Assembly: GCA_009760855.2 (NCBI GenBank)
Contig: WPIO01000175.1
Coordinates: forward strand, 62,001 to 126,000
Length of the DNA stretch: 64,000 nucleotides
Direction of reading: 5' to 3'
Source: Cristatella mucedo
Lineage: Eukaryota; Bryozoa; Phylactolaemata; Cristatellidae
How positions within the stretch are numbered: position 1 is the stretch's first letter; each line of letters starts with the position of its first letter. A model generated the notes under the pieces. It made no database searches, was not told where the DNA came from, and saw only the letters and a list, made by a program, of their open reading frames with translations. Both the position numbers and the translations under genes were made by a program. This document shows positions 12,356 to 25,094 of this stretch, piece after piece.

Positions 12356-14259
12356 GCCGAAAGTGGGCAAGCTAGACTTTCATAGTGCCTTTGACGGCTA
12401 GCGACAGGTGACATCTGCAGCAGGTGACGTCTGGACCAGGATCCCTCAGTAGATGCTAAGCTACATGATATAGGATTGCAGAGCTTATTTTGAGCATTAC
12501 CTCGTCTAATTTCCGAATATCCTATGCTCGCTTATTACTACTAAGCTTATTTTACCCACATCTAGTTTTAAAGTTTCGTGTTATTAGTGTGCCTATATAT
12601 GCAGTACAAGCCACACGTCCGTTCAGGGACATTCACTACTCGTTTCGTGACAGTTGTCAGTTTTGCTTCCACAAACCAAGCGACAATGGCAATCTCAATT
12701 ACTTTAATCAATGATAGGCACGTTAGTACCACCATTTAGCCTGTCAGACTGCTTATGAGGTGTCATTTGTCCAGGATAAGTCAACTGATAAATCTGGAAA
12801 TAGATGAATGCCTTGACCGCACCCATGACCTTTATTTATTGTCCGAAGCACCACGTTTCCTCTCATTGAATCGGGCGTTGTGGGTTATTTATTTTTGGCA
12901 GAATTTGCTTCAATGCCAGAGTGCTTATACTTCACCAAACGATCTCAATTTGAACAGCTGAGTAGCAATTGATGGCAAAGGACAATAGTCGATTTGCCAA
13001 GACGCAGGCCATCACTGATTGGCTTTTAATCATTCGTCCCTAGGCCAATTTAACTCTTCCAATGCCACATCACTGACAGCTGATCAGATTTTGTTCTTAA
13101 ATAAGGCAAATAGTAACAACAACTTTGTACTTCATGCCTTGCTCAGCTACTAGAGATCAGCTAGAGCTAATATTCATTGAACCTGTGTGTCTGGTATGAC
13201 TCTTCAGTCAGCACTGTATTTTTTTAACAGTCACATTTTTAAATCTCGTGATTTTCTTAACCATTGACTAGAGAATAGCTTCACCTCTGTAAGACGGAAT
13301 CTTCTGCATATTACCATTATTAACTCGGAGTTGTGAAGCTCTAAATTGATTGTTATATTACATTATAAGTTAACATCAAAGAGAGAGGATCGAGCAGGCT
13401 ACAAAAGAAATGAGTCCCATTGCTGTCACAATGGTGCCAAATAGTTTTGAATTGTAAATTAGTCTATGGAAAATCGCAAAGCCAAACCAAACACTTGGAA
13501 GATTTAAATTTTAGATTGTATAGCGAATATCTTCACAAACGAATAACATGCCATGGAAGAGCCGATTAGTTCACTATGGAATATGATAACTCAGGCCACT
13601 TTAAATCTTGAGGATATGAGCTTGCATTTTCGAATGTCTTCGGGTCATGCCAACGTAATGAGACAGCTGCTAGGACTCAAATGTCTTGTGACTATTAAGT
13701 GCTCATACGGACATACCTAGAAAACTGCAAACGTGTTAGGAGGATGGAATAACTTCGTTCCTCAGTGTATTTCCATTGACCGATCGGAGGCTCTTTAGAG
13801 AATACCTTATCCTAAATGCTTCTCTTATCTATTCGTAGCTAAAAAATAGGTTTTTCAGAGAAAGGAATATCTTTATATTATCAAGTGGCTGATGAGCTTA
13901 ACTGCCTGCATGTTGCCTACCATAAGGAGAAATTTTAGAATAAATATGAGACTAATCACGGACATTGCAATTCCAATGTTATCTCATGTATAGTTATTAA
14001 AAGGCTAAACCCTATTTTGAACATACAACATGTCAACTTTGAAGAAAGATGACAGTAAACACAGCTGAATGCATGCTCACGTGTAACCAGGGAGTCTTTA
14101 CCTTCAGGTTCAGGACCCCTGCCACCACTAACTTGTGTAGCTATGCTATTCAAGAGCTTAACGACTTACTAGCGTAGTACATCTACAATACGCGGCACAT
14201 TCTTATGCATACCTAAACATATAGTTTTATTTGTAGGATCTCATTTTTAAAAGATAATT
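12356..14259. other. Unassigned sequence
   Basis: Several short open frames (12490-12961, 13956-14153) without motifs. Part of 12740-13300 may be very old retrotransposon, but I cannot support a family. Confidence 0.4.
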
Positions 14260-14400
14260 TTAATAATAATAATGCACTTGATAAATCGCCTTAGGAAAAC
14301 GAAATCTCTTTCTAAGCGTTTTACATTTGCTGCAAATAAAATACAGTTGAATGGTGAGTTGTGTCAGACTTGATTAACAATACGAATAAGAGATGTGCTT
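14260..14400 (-). mobile_element. Family A stem-loop tail fragment
   Basis: AATAATAATAATGCACTTGATAAA..., stem-loop and about 60 bases of 3' region. Confidence 0.8.
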
Positions 14401-16714
14401 GCAGCCTGTGCTTGCTTACAAGCCTTCAGGAGTATTAAGAAAACGAATGTGGCATGAAAAATATAGGTCACGCAAGTTTCTGTTGAAACGTACCATGCCG
14501 TTCCCAAGTTTATTTTGAATTTATTTGTTTACCTAGTTAAATCAACATTACGAATCCCAGGATTCAGAAAACAACGGCATTACAAACTTTTTTTCTTAGC
14601 TGAATCTAGATTGACAAGCACTGTGCTTAAAGAAATGTAGTTCAGTACAAAATGGTTAGCTGCTGACGAGCTACCTGGCTGCATTGTTTGCGACGATAAG
14701 GTAGAGGTGAAGATGCTAGATAAGCTGCATAGCCTTGATCGCCCTTTAATTGTCTTTTACCAAAAGATACTAATTGATTCAACCCTTGGGTGAAAATTAA
14801 AAATCCACACTGGGAAGAGACACTGTCGCAAAGTCAGTAAGAGCATTTATATATGTAACTGATCAGCGTTCTATACGAGTATGCGATTGTTTCATTACAT
14901 TTATTCTTCAAAAGGCTAAAATAGATTGAAATCATACCTTTCAGTTATGAGTTCACTTGCCCTATTTCGGGTTCTATCCGGACCGAATCTTCTGAAGCAC
15001 CCTCTTTTACACTGCATTTGGCCCCCACTTCTGTGCACCGTCACTAAAGCTTTACTAAGTTTTTTGGTAAGCTAAAGTAAAGCATTTGCAAAGGTATTTG
15101 CCAATTCACGTTCATGGTAAACAAAGAGAAAGAATTTCCTACCAAATTTTTTCATTCTATCCTTGATGGATACCTAAATTAATGCGTTTAGCAGTTTGAC
15201 AAATTAATCACATTTTAATAATCTTGTGGCACTGTGTGAAACTAGTGACTGACGTAATACCATCAAACTAATATCAGCTGTAAAAAAATTTGAAACAACG
15301 GAACACCTGTATAAGGCATCGAAAATTTAGTGTAGCAATTTTCACGACACAAAACTACTTACAGAATTCACTTATTTGGAGTTTCAAAGTTTCATTTACA
15401 ACTAAGCAGGGGCGTACACATGGCTTGCTTCCTTTCACTAGCTATGTACACAGAATTTCTCACAAAAGTTACAGTAAACTGGTACGTGATTTCCCTAAAT
15501 TGTTGCAATCTTGCTTACGATTACGAAACACGATATACTCTAACTCTGCAAGCCGTCTTAGCAGTAAAGGCCTTCAATTTTCTCTCATTACTGAGTTTGA
15601 ATATTAATCTTGCTTGGCTACCTAAAGAGTGTAATCTTCACCTAGAAAGCTATTCGTCTGTCCTATAGACCAGCCATCTAAAATACCGGGAAAATACTAT
15701 ATCATGGTGCTGATATGGTTCTATATTGTTTTGGGCCGATTTACTCATTTGCAGCATGTTTGAAATTTGTAATTTTCAAATGAGGGCTGATACTGCCATC
15801 ACCACCTCTGGGCATCGGAGTTTTGGCGGATAGACATTTTCTTAAGCTATCCTGTGATCGCTTCATATACCAGAAACCCTTGCTTTGGTTAGATGGGCTG
15901 CATGATAGCAGAGCTTAAAAAATTAGCTGCGATTATGTGTTTTATGAGAAAAATTGCTATAATTATTATGATGATCATTTTTAATGCACATGTTTATGGT
16001 ACCACGTTTACTTCTAACACTCTAACATTTGTTGCTTCTTAAAGCCAGTGGCAGCTTTTTGAGGGCTAGCTAAGATGTTATCTCGAGGTTATTGTGCAGG
16101 ACCCGATTTGCCTACGGCTCAAATAAAGATCTCACAGTAGTTTTTACTACCAATATTGTCTTGCGATCAAATTCATGTAAAACCATGACAATGAGAATAA
16201 CAAACATAAGCCATAAAAACTGAAGCTTATGGCCACTGCAGCACACTTTTGTTTACAGTAATATTCAGGTACAAATGAAGAGAAATTAATTTAACTCGAT
16301 CATCCTAGCTTGGGCACGTTTTCTGGTAGTATCCGTTCCCTAAGTCGAAAAACTTCATGGCATGATGCTATACTTTTGAAACTCACTATTGTTAAATTGT
16401 GTACTATCGACCGCTTCCTAAATATATAGATAATATCAGTCTGTGATCTATTGTGTACGGAAATTCTAGTCAAAATTACTTCAAATGCTGTTTTATACTG
16501 CAGGTTAATCTGCTCATAATATTTTTGTGTTTAAAATATCCTATGAACAAATTTCCCCCTTTGCAATTCTGAGCTATCTTGGATAAAGTTGAGATATTCA
16601 TGTAGGCCTTGAAAGATGTTAACCTCTAGCTCATTGACATGCCAGCCGACTACCCAAGATGCGAAGCACCAAGCGAAGAGCTGGCATACTTTAGTTACAT
16701 TAGGATTAGCCGAC
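14401..16714. other. Unassigned sequence
   Basis: AT-rich, no recognised element. The open frames at 15290-15668 overlap in two registers and lack motifs. Confidence 0.4.
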
Positions 16715-16814
16715 TAGCCTTTTCCCTTTGCAGCAAATGTAAAGCGCCTAGAAGGAGATTGAGTTCTCTGAGGGCGCTTTATCAAGTACATTGTTATTGT
16801 TATTATTATTAGCC
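16715..16814 (+). mobile_element. Minimal 90-bp family A insertion with TAGCC duplication
   Basis: Only the final 90 bases of the element (16720-16809): CCCTTTGCAGCAAATGT, complete stem-loop and (ATT)n-like tail. TAGCC flanks it at 16715-16719 and 16810-16814. Confidence 0.78.
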
Positions 16815-17155
16815 TCTTCATCAAGAAAATTCTTGAGACTAGCAAATGCGATAAACCTCTGCCCTATCGATAAGCGTTTGGGAATAGCACCTGAATGACC
16901 GAGTACACGATACGTCTCCTTTTAGGTCAAGCAGATAACAATTTCGCTTTACGACTTTATCTTGTGCCAAATATAGTCATTCAACGTAGTTATTAAGCTT
17001 GCTACAGAGCTAAAATTAAGGTACCTAAGATATTTTCTAGTAAATCAAATTATCTGTTCCCACCACATGAAACCAAGTGCTACTAGCGGCACCTATTCAT
17101 GGTATTTCGCCTGTTGCATATTCCATAGTAAACTTTCACTTGCTTCTGTTACTTG

Positions 17156-17330
17156 GTGAGCCATAATGGCTCACTATGTAAAACGGTTGCTTTTCAGGAC
17201 CTCGGCCCCGAGGTCGTGGGTTCGAATCCCGTGGTGAGCGATCCTTTGTCGCCACTGCAAGCGGCGGTGATAGCCGTCAAGGCTCTTATGTCGCTATACA
17301 AAAGAAGCTGTTAAATCAGCTTGTATTTTT
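17156..17330 (+). mobile_element. tRNA-derived SINE, copy 1
   Basis: The head resembles a tRNA gene, with the B-box-like GGGTTCGAATCCC at 17218-17230, and is followed by a body (GCAAGCGG...GCTCTT...AAGAAGCTGTTAAATCAGCT) that also occurs in the copy at 41022-41205. No intact cloverleaf or CCA-type end, so not a working tRNA gene. Confidence 0.8.
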
Positions 17331-17544
17331 TTACCTGTGCACTTTGAAGTCGGCCTACTTCTAGATATTTAAGACGGCTCTTGGTGTGAGATATATACCC
17401 TTTTCAAGTTTTGTGAGGACTTTTTGAAAAATCATGTGCGTTTCTCTACCTAAATTACCTAAATTCCCCGAATGCCTGTTTCCCGTCACGTGAGGACTTG
17501 CATATTTACTGTGTAAAACCTATTAAGCAGTGGTGAAATTCCCT
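17331..17544. other. Unassigned sequence
   Basis: Short spacer between the SINE and the unclassified repeat; nothing recognised. Confidence 0.4.
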
Positions 17545-17740
17545 AGCTTTGCTACAACCACATCATCTAACACACCGATACAGGTTTTCGATCAAGGAAG
17601 ATACCCATGTAAATTGCACACTGTTGCAATCTCCTTCCATTCCTTCTCTCAAAATTAAAGATAATTCTGAATTTTTTTTAAATCGGGCTAGCTTTCTCGT
17701 CTCCAGGTATTCGTCACATCATCGGAGTCTAGAATCCTTC
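17545..17740 (+). repeat. Unclassified dispersed repeat, copy 2
   Basis: Counterpart of 8423-8645 (minus): shared reading YRFSIKEDTH / YTFSIEEDIH and a similar following stretch. Confidence 0.45.
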
Positions 17741-17944
17741 TATTTTTAAACTACTCCCTCAGTTAATGTGCTCCAATATCCAAGAGGTCATTTTTACTGG
17801 TAATTTGAAAGTTAATAAAAATAACCGATCGCATAAGCAGTCATTCATCTTTTCATTGCCTAATTTCCATGGTGGGTGCAAATCATGTTTCCGCATGCCT
17901 AACTCTGCAACGCAACAGTTTCCAATACAATTAAGTACTATACA

Positions 17945-18345
17945 AAATAATATAATAATAATAATGCAATTGATAAAGCGCCCTAAGAGAACTTGATCTC
18001 TCTCTAGGAGCTTTACATTTACTGCAAATGGAAATGCAATTGAATGATGAGTAAAATCATGCTTGATGAACTAACGAAATTAATAACATGGTTAGGGGTG
18101 ACATGCACAGGTCAGCATGCAAATGTGGTTAGTGGCAGCATGCACAACGTCAGCACTCATAAGCACGTGAAGGAGGAATCACTAGGACCCACTAAATGCT
18201 GTGCTAAATAGATGTGTTTTTAAAATCTTTTTAAATGTGGTCAGGTCAGGGGATGTTCTGACGCTGGTCGGGAGGAGTTCCAAGCTTAGGGAGCATACGA
18301 ACTGAATGCACGGTCTCCAAAGGATTTAAGTTTTGTACGGGGTTT
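17945..18345 (-). mobile_element. Family A 3' end fragment
   Basis: Tail AATAATAATAATGC, stem-loop, 3' region and the very end of the RT frame. It ends where the next copy's tail starts. Confidence 0.88.
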
Positions 18346-18348
18346 TTT

Positions 18349-19445
18349 GCAATAATAATAATAATAACAATTCACTTGATAAAGCGCCCTCAGAGAACTT
18401 AATCTCTCTCTAGGTGCTTTACATTTGCTGCAAATTGAAATGCAATTGAATGGTAAGTAAAATTATGTTTGAAAAACGAGCAAAATGAATAATATGGTTA
18501 GGGTGACATGCACAGGGTCAGCATGCGAATGTGGTTAGTGGCAGCATGCACAGTGTCAGCACGCATAAGCACATCATGGACGAATCACAGGGACCCACTA
18601 AATTCTGTCCTACATAGGTGTGTTCTTAGGTTCCCTTTAAATGTGGTCAGGTCGGGGGATGTTCTGACGCAGGTCGGGAGGGAGTTCCAGGCTTTGGGAG
18701 CATACAAACTGAATGCACGGGCTTTGAAGGTTTTAAGGTTTGTACGAGGCATTTCTAGACTGTTGGATTCCGAAAAGCGGGTGCTACGATGCTTGACCTG
18801 ATGGGGAAGTTTATCTGAGAGATAGGCTAGAGCCAAAGAATTAAGTGACCTAAATATGAGTGACAAGAGTTTATCTGAGAGATAGGCTAGAGCCAAAGAA
18901 TTAAGTGACCTAAATATGAGTGACAAAATCTTGAAGTCAAACCGTTGCTTGACTGGTAGCGATTGCATTTCGGCGAAAAGTAGAGTAATGTGGCAACTGC
19001 GACGCTCATGACAAACAAGCCTAGCTGCCGCCGAGTTTTGCACCAGCTGTAATCGCCTGATAGCACATGCCGGTAGGGCAGCGAGCAGTGAGTTGCAGAA
19101 GTCGAGACCTGATGTCACGAATGCATTGACCAACTTAGATGTGGTATCCTTATCCAAACAAGCCGGAATTTTAGTAATGTTATGGAGCTGAAAATAGGCG
19201 GATTGGACTGTGGAGCTGATATGGTCGTCTAACGAGAGGTCGCTTTGGAATATGACAGCTACATTTCGAGCTGATTCAACTGGAGATATGCTGGCAAAGC
19301 CAATTGAGCGTCAGCCTTTCCAATTTGTGAATCACACGGGGTTTGCCCATAACTAGTAAGTTACTTTTACCGTCATTTAGTTTTAGAAAATTTGCTGCCA
19401 TCCATTTGCGGATGTCATCAAAACATGCAGTAAGTGAGTTGAGAT
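18349..19445 (-). mobile_element. Family A RT copy with a 60-bp internal duplication
   Basis: Encodes most of the C-terminal RT part on the minus strand (19157-18585: [53 protein letters not shown]). It continues upstream to about 19445. A 20-residue segment is duplicated in frame. Tail (AAT)n at 18349. Confidence 0.9.
18808..18926 (-). repeat. Tandem duplication, 60-bp period
   Basis: 18808-18866 equals 18868-18926 base for base. In the minus-strand frame this repeats LLSLIFRSLNSLALAYLSDK. Confidence 0.97.
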
Positions 19446-19569
19446 ATGTACTAATTACTTATACCTATACTCAGATGTTGGATGTTGCTCACACATGGCA
19501 TAGTAAAACTTGCATTGCTAACTTCATCAGAGAACCGTTCAAACACATCGATTAGAATCATAATATCAC

Positions 19570-20410
19570 TAATGATAAGACATTTAGAAAAGCGCCCTCA
19601 GAGAACTCAATCTCTTTCTAGGCGCCTTACACTTGCAGCAAATGAAACACAGTGGAATGGAAGTGGTATCATGCTTGATAAACAACAGGGACAACATGGT
19701 TCGGGGTGACATGCATATGGTCAGTGTGCAAGTGTGGTTACTTACCGCATGCAACAATGTCAGCATATGTAAGAACGTAAAGGACGAATCACAGCGACCG
19801 AGTAAATGCTGTCATGAATAGGTGCAATAAAAAAATTGTTCTTGTGCTCAAGTGAGGGGATGTTGTGACACATATCGGTTGTGAGTTCCAGGCTTAGGGA
19901 ACATGCGAACTAAATGAATGGTCTCCAAAGGATTTGAGGTTTTTATGAGGTATAGGTAAACATTTAGTTTTCGAAAAGCTGGTGATATGATGCTTAGCCA
20001 GGTGCGGCAGTAAAACTAATAGGTAGGCTAGAGCAAAAGAATGAAGGGACTAATAGAGAGCCACAAAACCTTAAATTCGAGAAGTTGCCAGTGCAGGTCT
20101 GCGAGAAGTGGTGTGACGTGGCAACTGCCACGTGGGCATCAGAGAAACCTAGCTCCGAGTATTGCACCAGCTGTCAGGGCGTGATTGCACATGGGAGTAT
20201 TCCAGCAAGCAGTAAGAATATATGACCCATCTAAAGTTTAAAGATGTCCCAACGATTGACTAATAGTTCAGGGGCAGTGAAAGACAGACCACGTAATGCA
20301 TCCCCTAGTTACTTTTAAGTTCTCCTATACCTAGGTAAAAATTGGTTGGTTTGATGCTGGCAGATCGGCAAAGCCAGGAGCTGCTGTAATCGGCCGTGCA
20401 TCTTTAATAT
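19570..20410 (-). mobile_element. Family A copy, 3' half
   Basis: Stem-loop with AGCGCCCTC/GGCGCC arms, 3' region and decayed RT C-terminus up to about 20410. Confidence 0.8.
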
Positions 20411-23400
20411 CGATTCACCGCTATCTTGATGGAATGCTTGCTGTAGTCAGTGGAAGCCCTTATTTTTCTAACTTTGCAGTGCTGCTGCGATTCGATTTTG
20501 ATTGTTGACAGGATTCCTCACTGTCGTATCACCATGGCTTAAGTACATTTAACAGTGCAGTTAGGCTACTCGTTTTTGCTCTGCACCAACAGCGCATATT
20601 TGGATTGGTAAATTTCATAGAAGCTGCCACAGTGGACAGTGGCTATGCTGCCACAATTCGCAGCTAAGCGACGTTGGATCTAAGATAACAGCTGTGCTAC
20701 TTCCAATTTATTCAAATCTTGAATTTGAAATGGTTTCATCTCTATGAATAGGTTAGCTCTTTTTTCTAATTCATTCCAAGCTGTTCGCTGATGACATGGC
20801 ATGCACATCCTATTCCCAGGAAACATTTATTATTCTAACTTATTTCTCAGCTGATATTAAAATTTTAAAATTTATCTACTCGGTCTTTTCTGTCTCAAAC
20901 CCATTGGACGTCAGTTTGAGAGTTGAGTTTTTTAAGATTTTGCGTTTCATTACCTTATTTCCACGGTATTAGTAAGCATCGTTAGTAAATACAATATCGG
21001 CCGTCGTAATAATCGACGTCGGAATAATATGGGAAGAGGCTTTATCTTATTATTGTACGAAATATCACTCCTTAAAGAAACTGATAATGACGAGTCCTTG
21101 AAAGTTCAGAGCGTTATAAGACATAAGATAGTACCTTAATGTTGTGCCCAGTAAAATCAGAAGCAATTTTTCATCTCTAGCCGGATATCGAGCTTCCAGA
21201 TTTTAACTCTTAAACCATAGTGCGTACTTACGCAGTATTTGACTCGAAATCTGAAGTTTGTAATCTGTTAATTGTTAGTTTTTTGTAATCTGTTTGTAAT
21301 CTGTTATAATCTGATAGTCTGATTAAGTCGCTGTTTGCAGCCGTATATGACCCCCTGCGTTACTTGCTGCTGATCAATGTTTATACGAGTCAGTTAAATT
21401 AAATATTTCTGATAGTTTGTTTCTCATGTAAGCATCGCTCTGCCTTAAGGTACTCATAGTCGCACGATAATAACATTAAAATTGTGCTTATTGCTACTGT
21501 TCCATCACTGTCACATTAGCATATCCCTAACCCCTGCATTCGCTAATTTGTTGCGTATTGAGAGGACAGACTTTTCCTCACAAACTTCCCTAATTTTGGT
21601 TATACAAGGTATCAAAATTCGCAAATGTTTGGCTGAGGATCTATCTAAAACCAATGCTTGGTGTTTCAAGCAGTTTCTTTGTTGTTGAACCACTCAGTAT
21701 TGCGTTCCATGCAGATCACCGACGATCGCACGATCACGAACAATCTCAGACGAGAAGTAATGAGTTCGTCTTCGTTCGTTGCTTTCCAAGCGCAGTTTTT
21801 AATCAATAGCATTGAGTATAGACGAACACCACTGTTCAAGGTTTGACCCTTTTGATGCTAAACAAGTCAAGCGTTGTGTGTGGTTTCCACGTTCTAATAG
21901 GATTTAGCCGGAGACACAGAGCTCTTCATGTGCTAAGCTCACCCTAGTCTTTATCAAAACCTGTGACCCTCGAACCTTGTATTATGGCTTGGTACTTGCA
22001 GGAGTAGTATTTACGTACGAAGGTAGGCCGACCGTAGGGAAACACACCCTCACCGACGACCGCCAATAACTTATTATAAAACTGTTATATCCATCCTGTA
22101 CAGATGCGTATTCGACATGGCCGGACCACTAAATGCGTTAAATGAAAGTCATCTTATACACCAGTTGGCACATGTCCAAGAGCTCAATCAGCTCGAATGA
22201 CTTGGCAAACTCATTAGGCACAGCTGACTCTCTCTCCAATGGCATCTTCTTAAATGTGTAATTGGCCGTCGATCGGTACCTAGCCGTTACAATATCGTTC
22301 AAAATTGAGTATAAGTCATAATCAGGCTGATTCAACTATACACTGCTTAAATAAACTACCGAGTTATTCAAAGAATAGTCTTATGTGGGCAAAGAGCAAG
22401 GTATAGAATTTCTTAAGACTGATTGCATAGCCTAGCTATATTCTCGCCTCCAGGCACTAAGAGGAACTAGGCTTTGTTACCAGTTGCAAAACTTTCTTCA
22501 GAAAAGCAAGGTTCTTGAAAGTTACAAATATGGAAACCGATCAAGCTAAAATCAGTTTAAATCGTGTGTTTTTATGGGTGCTTCTAAAATGAAGTTTGGC
22601 TCTTGTGAATTTATTAACTTTTTATTTTCCTAAATCTGTCAACCTTTCATCATGCCGTCATTTGCCAGAGCCATAATTGATTTGATTTTCCCAATCTGTT
22701 TGGGCTGCAACTGTTGATTCGTCGACTGCTAGCTCTACAGTACACCCATGGACCATTCGCTTGTCTGGCCAGGGCTATCGCAGGATTATCAGGCTGTAGC
22801 TTCACTGACCCTTTTAGGATACCGTAGTAGCTGCCTCATAGTGCTTCGTATTTTTCCATCTTAGACATAACTAAATGTGGTTACTGCTTCAAAGGGTCTT
22901 AAATATCTCAAAGACAGCCAACTTGTTACTTCCTTGTAATTCCCGGATTCAGCTCGCATCAACACACTCTCTGTCACTTGATCCCTACCGTGAATTACTC
23001 AAATACAGGAGTCATCAATCCTAATCTAACCTATGCGGCCATTCAACATTGTTCCCTTCGAACACTATATCAATATGTAATAACGCCAGTTTTAGGCGAT
23101 GTTACTGTTTGGTAAAAACTAGACCAGCTTGCTTTGAAGAAGACCTGGCTAAATATACGAAAAAAATCAACCGTAACCGATGCCAAGCATCCCGAGCTTT
23201 TCTTCTTCAATCAACTTAAGTAAATCTAGACGGTGAGTCGAACTGCCGTTTTCGCTCGCTCCCCAAAAATTTCGAATTGCATGCAGTCTCCTTAAACCAA
23301 TCTTTCGAATCTCCAGTTTGGGGTTCCTTATTAATCAGCCAATAGCATCAGTAACATATAATTCCAGTTGAAAGGTTGTACTTTATTGCATAAGTCTCTT

Positions 23401-23634
23401 GTCTGATTCAAGTTCTCTGTAACGTGACGTCGTCTCTTTTTAATCTATGCCATTAGAGTTTTGGTTTTACTATGAAATACTGAATAAAGGGGCATGTGTT
23501 CTGAATAACGGAGTATCCAATGAAAATGTTAAGAATTGTTACATAAACTAATTATAAATTCAGTCACAAATTTTAGTGGTTGTCAGATGACTGGAACATG
23601 GTCAATAAAATTGTTATCTAAAACCTAAATACCT
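20411..23634. other. Unassigned sequence, the longest such stretch
   Basis: No stem-loop tail, no SINE, no recognisable protein. Open frames up to 68 codons (21482-21846, 22138-22335) show no motifs. Could hold old, unrecognised repeats. Confidence 0.4.
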
Positions 23635-24275
23635 CGTTAAAAACTCAATTTCTTTGGACACCGTGCATATAGTTCGTATGTCCCCAAAGCCTGGAACTCT
23701 CTTCCGACCTGCGTCAGAACATCCCTACCCTGACCACATTTACAAAGAACTAAAGAAAACTATTTAGGACAGCATTTAGTGGATCCCTGTGATTCTTCCT
23801 TCATGTGCTTATGCGTGCTGACACTGTGCATGCTGCCACTAACCACATTTGCATGCTGACCCTGTGCATGTCACCCTTATAATTTAATGTAATGTAATGT
23901 ATCTCCATCAGTAACTCCACAAAGTCATAAAGGCCACGTGGGTGTTACGCAAGAGAGTTTTGTATAGCCCACTCACAGCCTAAGCGGCTTTCGGTACGCA
24001 TTCGGTAGCCAACAGACTTTGTCTCACGCAACAAAGAGAAAGTGGGAAGCATAGCAGAGTTAGGAGAGCAGTTGAGGTAGTGAGTAGCATAGAAGTAGCA
24101 GTTCAGGACCGCTGAAAAAGATTCATTTTGCTTGTATATCAAGCATGATATTACTCACCATTCAATTGAGTTTCTCTTTGCAGCAAATGTAAAGCGCCTA
24201 GAGAGAGATTGAGTTCTCTGAGGGTACTTTATCAAGTGCATTACTATTAGTATTAATAATATTATTGTTTAAACC
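23635..24275 (+). mobile_element. Family A copy split by a family B insertion
   Basis: The left part, 23635-23878, reaches CCTGTGCATGTCACCCTT. The right part resumes near 24119 with CATTTTGCTTGTATATCAAGCATG, the stem-loop and an ATTACTATTAGTATTAATA tail. Uninterrupted copies join these points almost directly. Confidence 0.85.
23880..24118 (-). mobile_element. Family B 3' end inserted in family A
   Basis: Tail TAATGTAATGTAATGTATCTCC and the 3' end of the family B frame ([40 protein letters not shown]), very similar to 3740-3983. Confidence 0.9.
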
Positions 24276-25094
24276 GGAAGTATCATCTAGCGCAACAACA
24301 AAAAATTTCTTTGAAATAACAGCCGGAACTGAGGTTTTCTGGTGAACTCTGCGAATATAAGCTACTCAGTCCTAAACGGACACTCAGAAAATAACTTTGG
24401 AAAATGGCAAAACATAAAACTTTCCCGGAAATGACATGCCCCTCGAGATCAAATGTCCACTCGTAGTATAACAAGATCATAAAAAAGTCAACCCCCTATC
24501 GGCTGTGGCCTAGTCAGGCCTCAGCTTCGCCAGCCCAGAATATAGTAACAGGCCGCAAACGGCATTCCAAGGCCCACTCCTTATTTACTTGGCAGAAACA
24601 TGTTTACATTGGTATGTTTACATCGGATCACAAACCGGAAGTTACTATCGCTCGGCCAGTAGACGATAACTAGGGATAATATATTGAGAATTTACTGCTA
24701 CCGTGGCCGCCGTAACTAAGGAGTCCATTGCCACGGCACAACATGAATCCTGGGGCATCTGATCAAGTTCCTGTAGCAGCCATAGCGAACGTGGCAACGG
24801 CAGCCAGTGGTCCTTTGTAGGCAGCCGGTCAGCATGGTGACTTCGATGGAACTAGCAAGTCGTTTACCGGAAGCCAGTCTGAAAGTGTTGATGCATTTCT
24901 ATTCAAAGAAATTTAGGTGATTTCAATTTCTCATTTATTTCGTTAATAGTTTGATATTTTTATTGGCGAATGCTGGTGAGCCGCCCGGCTGTAGCCTGGA
25001 TTGACGGCCTTCGGTATGAGACCAATCACAGATATATTCTGCTTAGGCTGTATAAGGATCTTGTTAGGTTGACCTATTTATAATTGTGCTTCGA
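24276..25094. other. Unassigned, partly GC-rich sequence
   Basis: 24500-25050 is richer in GC than its surroundings. A short plus-strand frame from ATG 24743 is Ala/Val-rich and stops after 25 codons. It may flank or belong to the LTR element. Confidence 0.4.

Noticed and set aside
17156-17245. A functional tRNA gene
   Set aside because: tRNA-like head lacks a full cloverleaf, has a SINE body after it and recurs with that body at 41.1 kb.
20411-23634. A host gene in the longest empty stretch
   Set aside because: No frame above 70 codons, no motif and no pair of splice sites joining plausible coding pieces.
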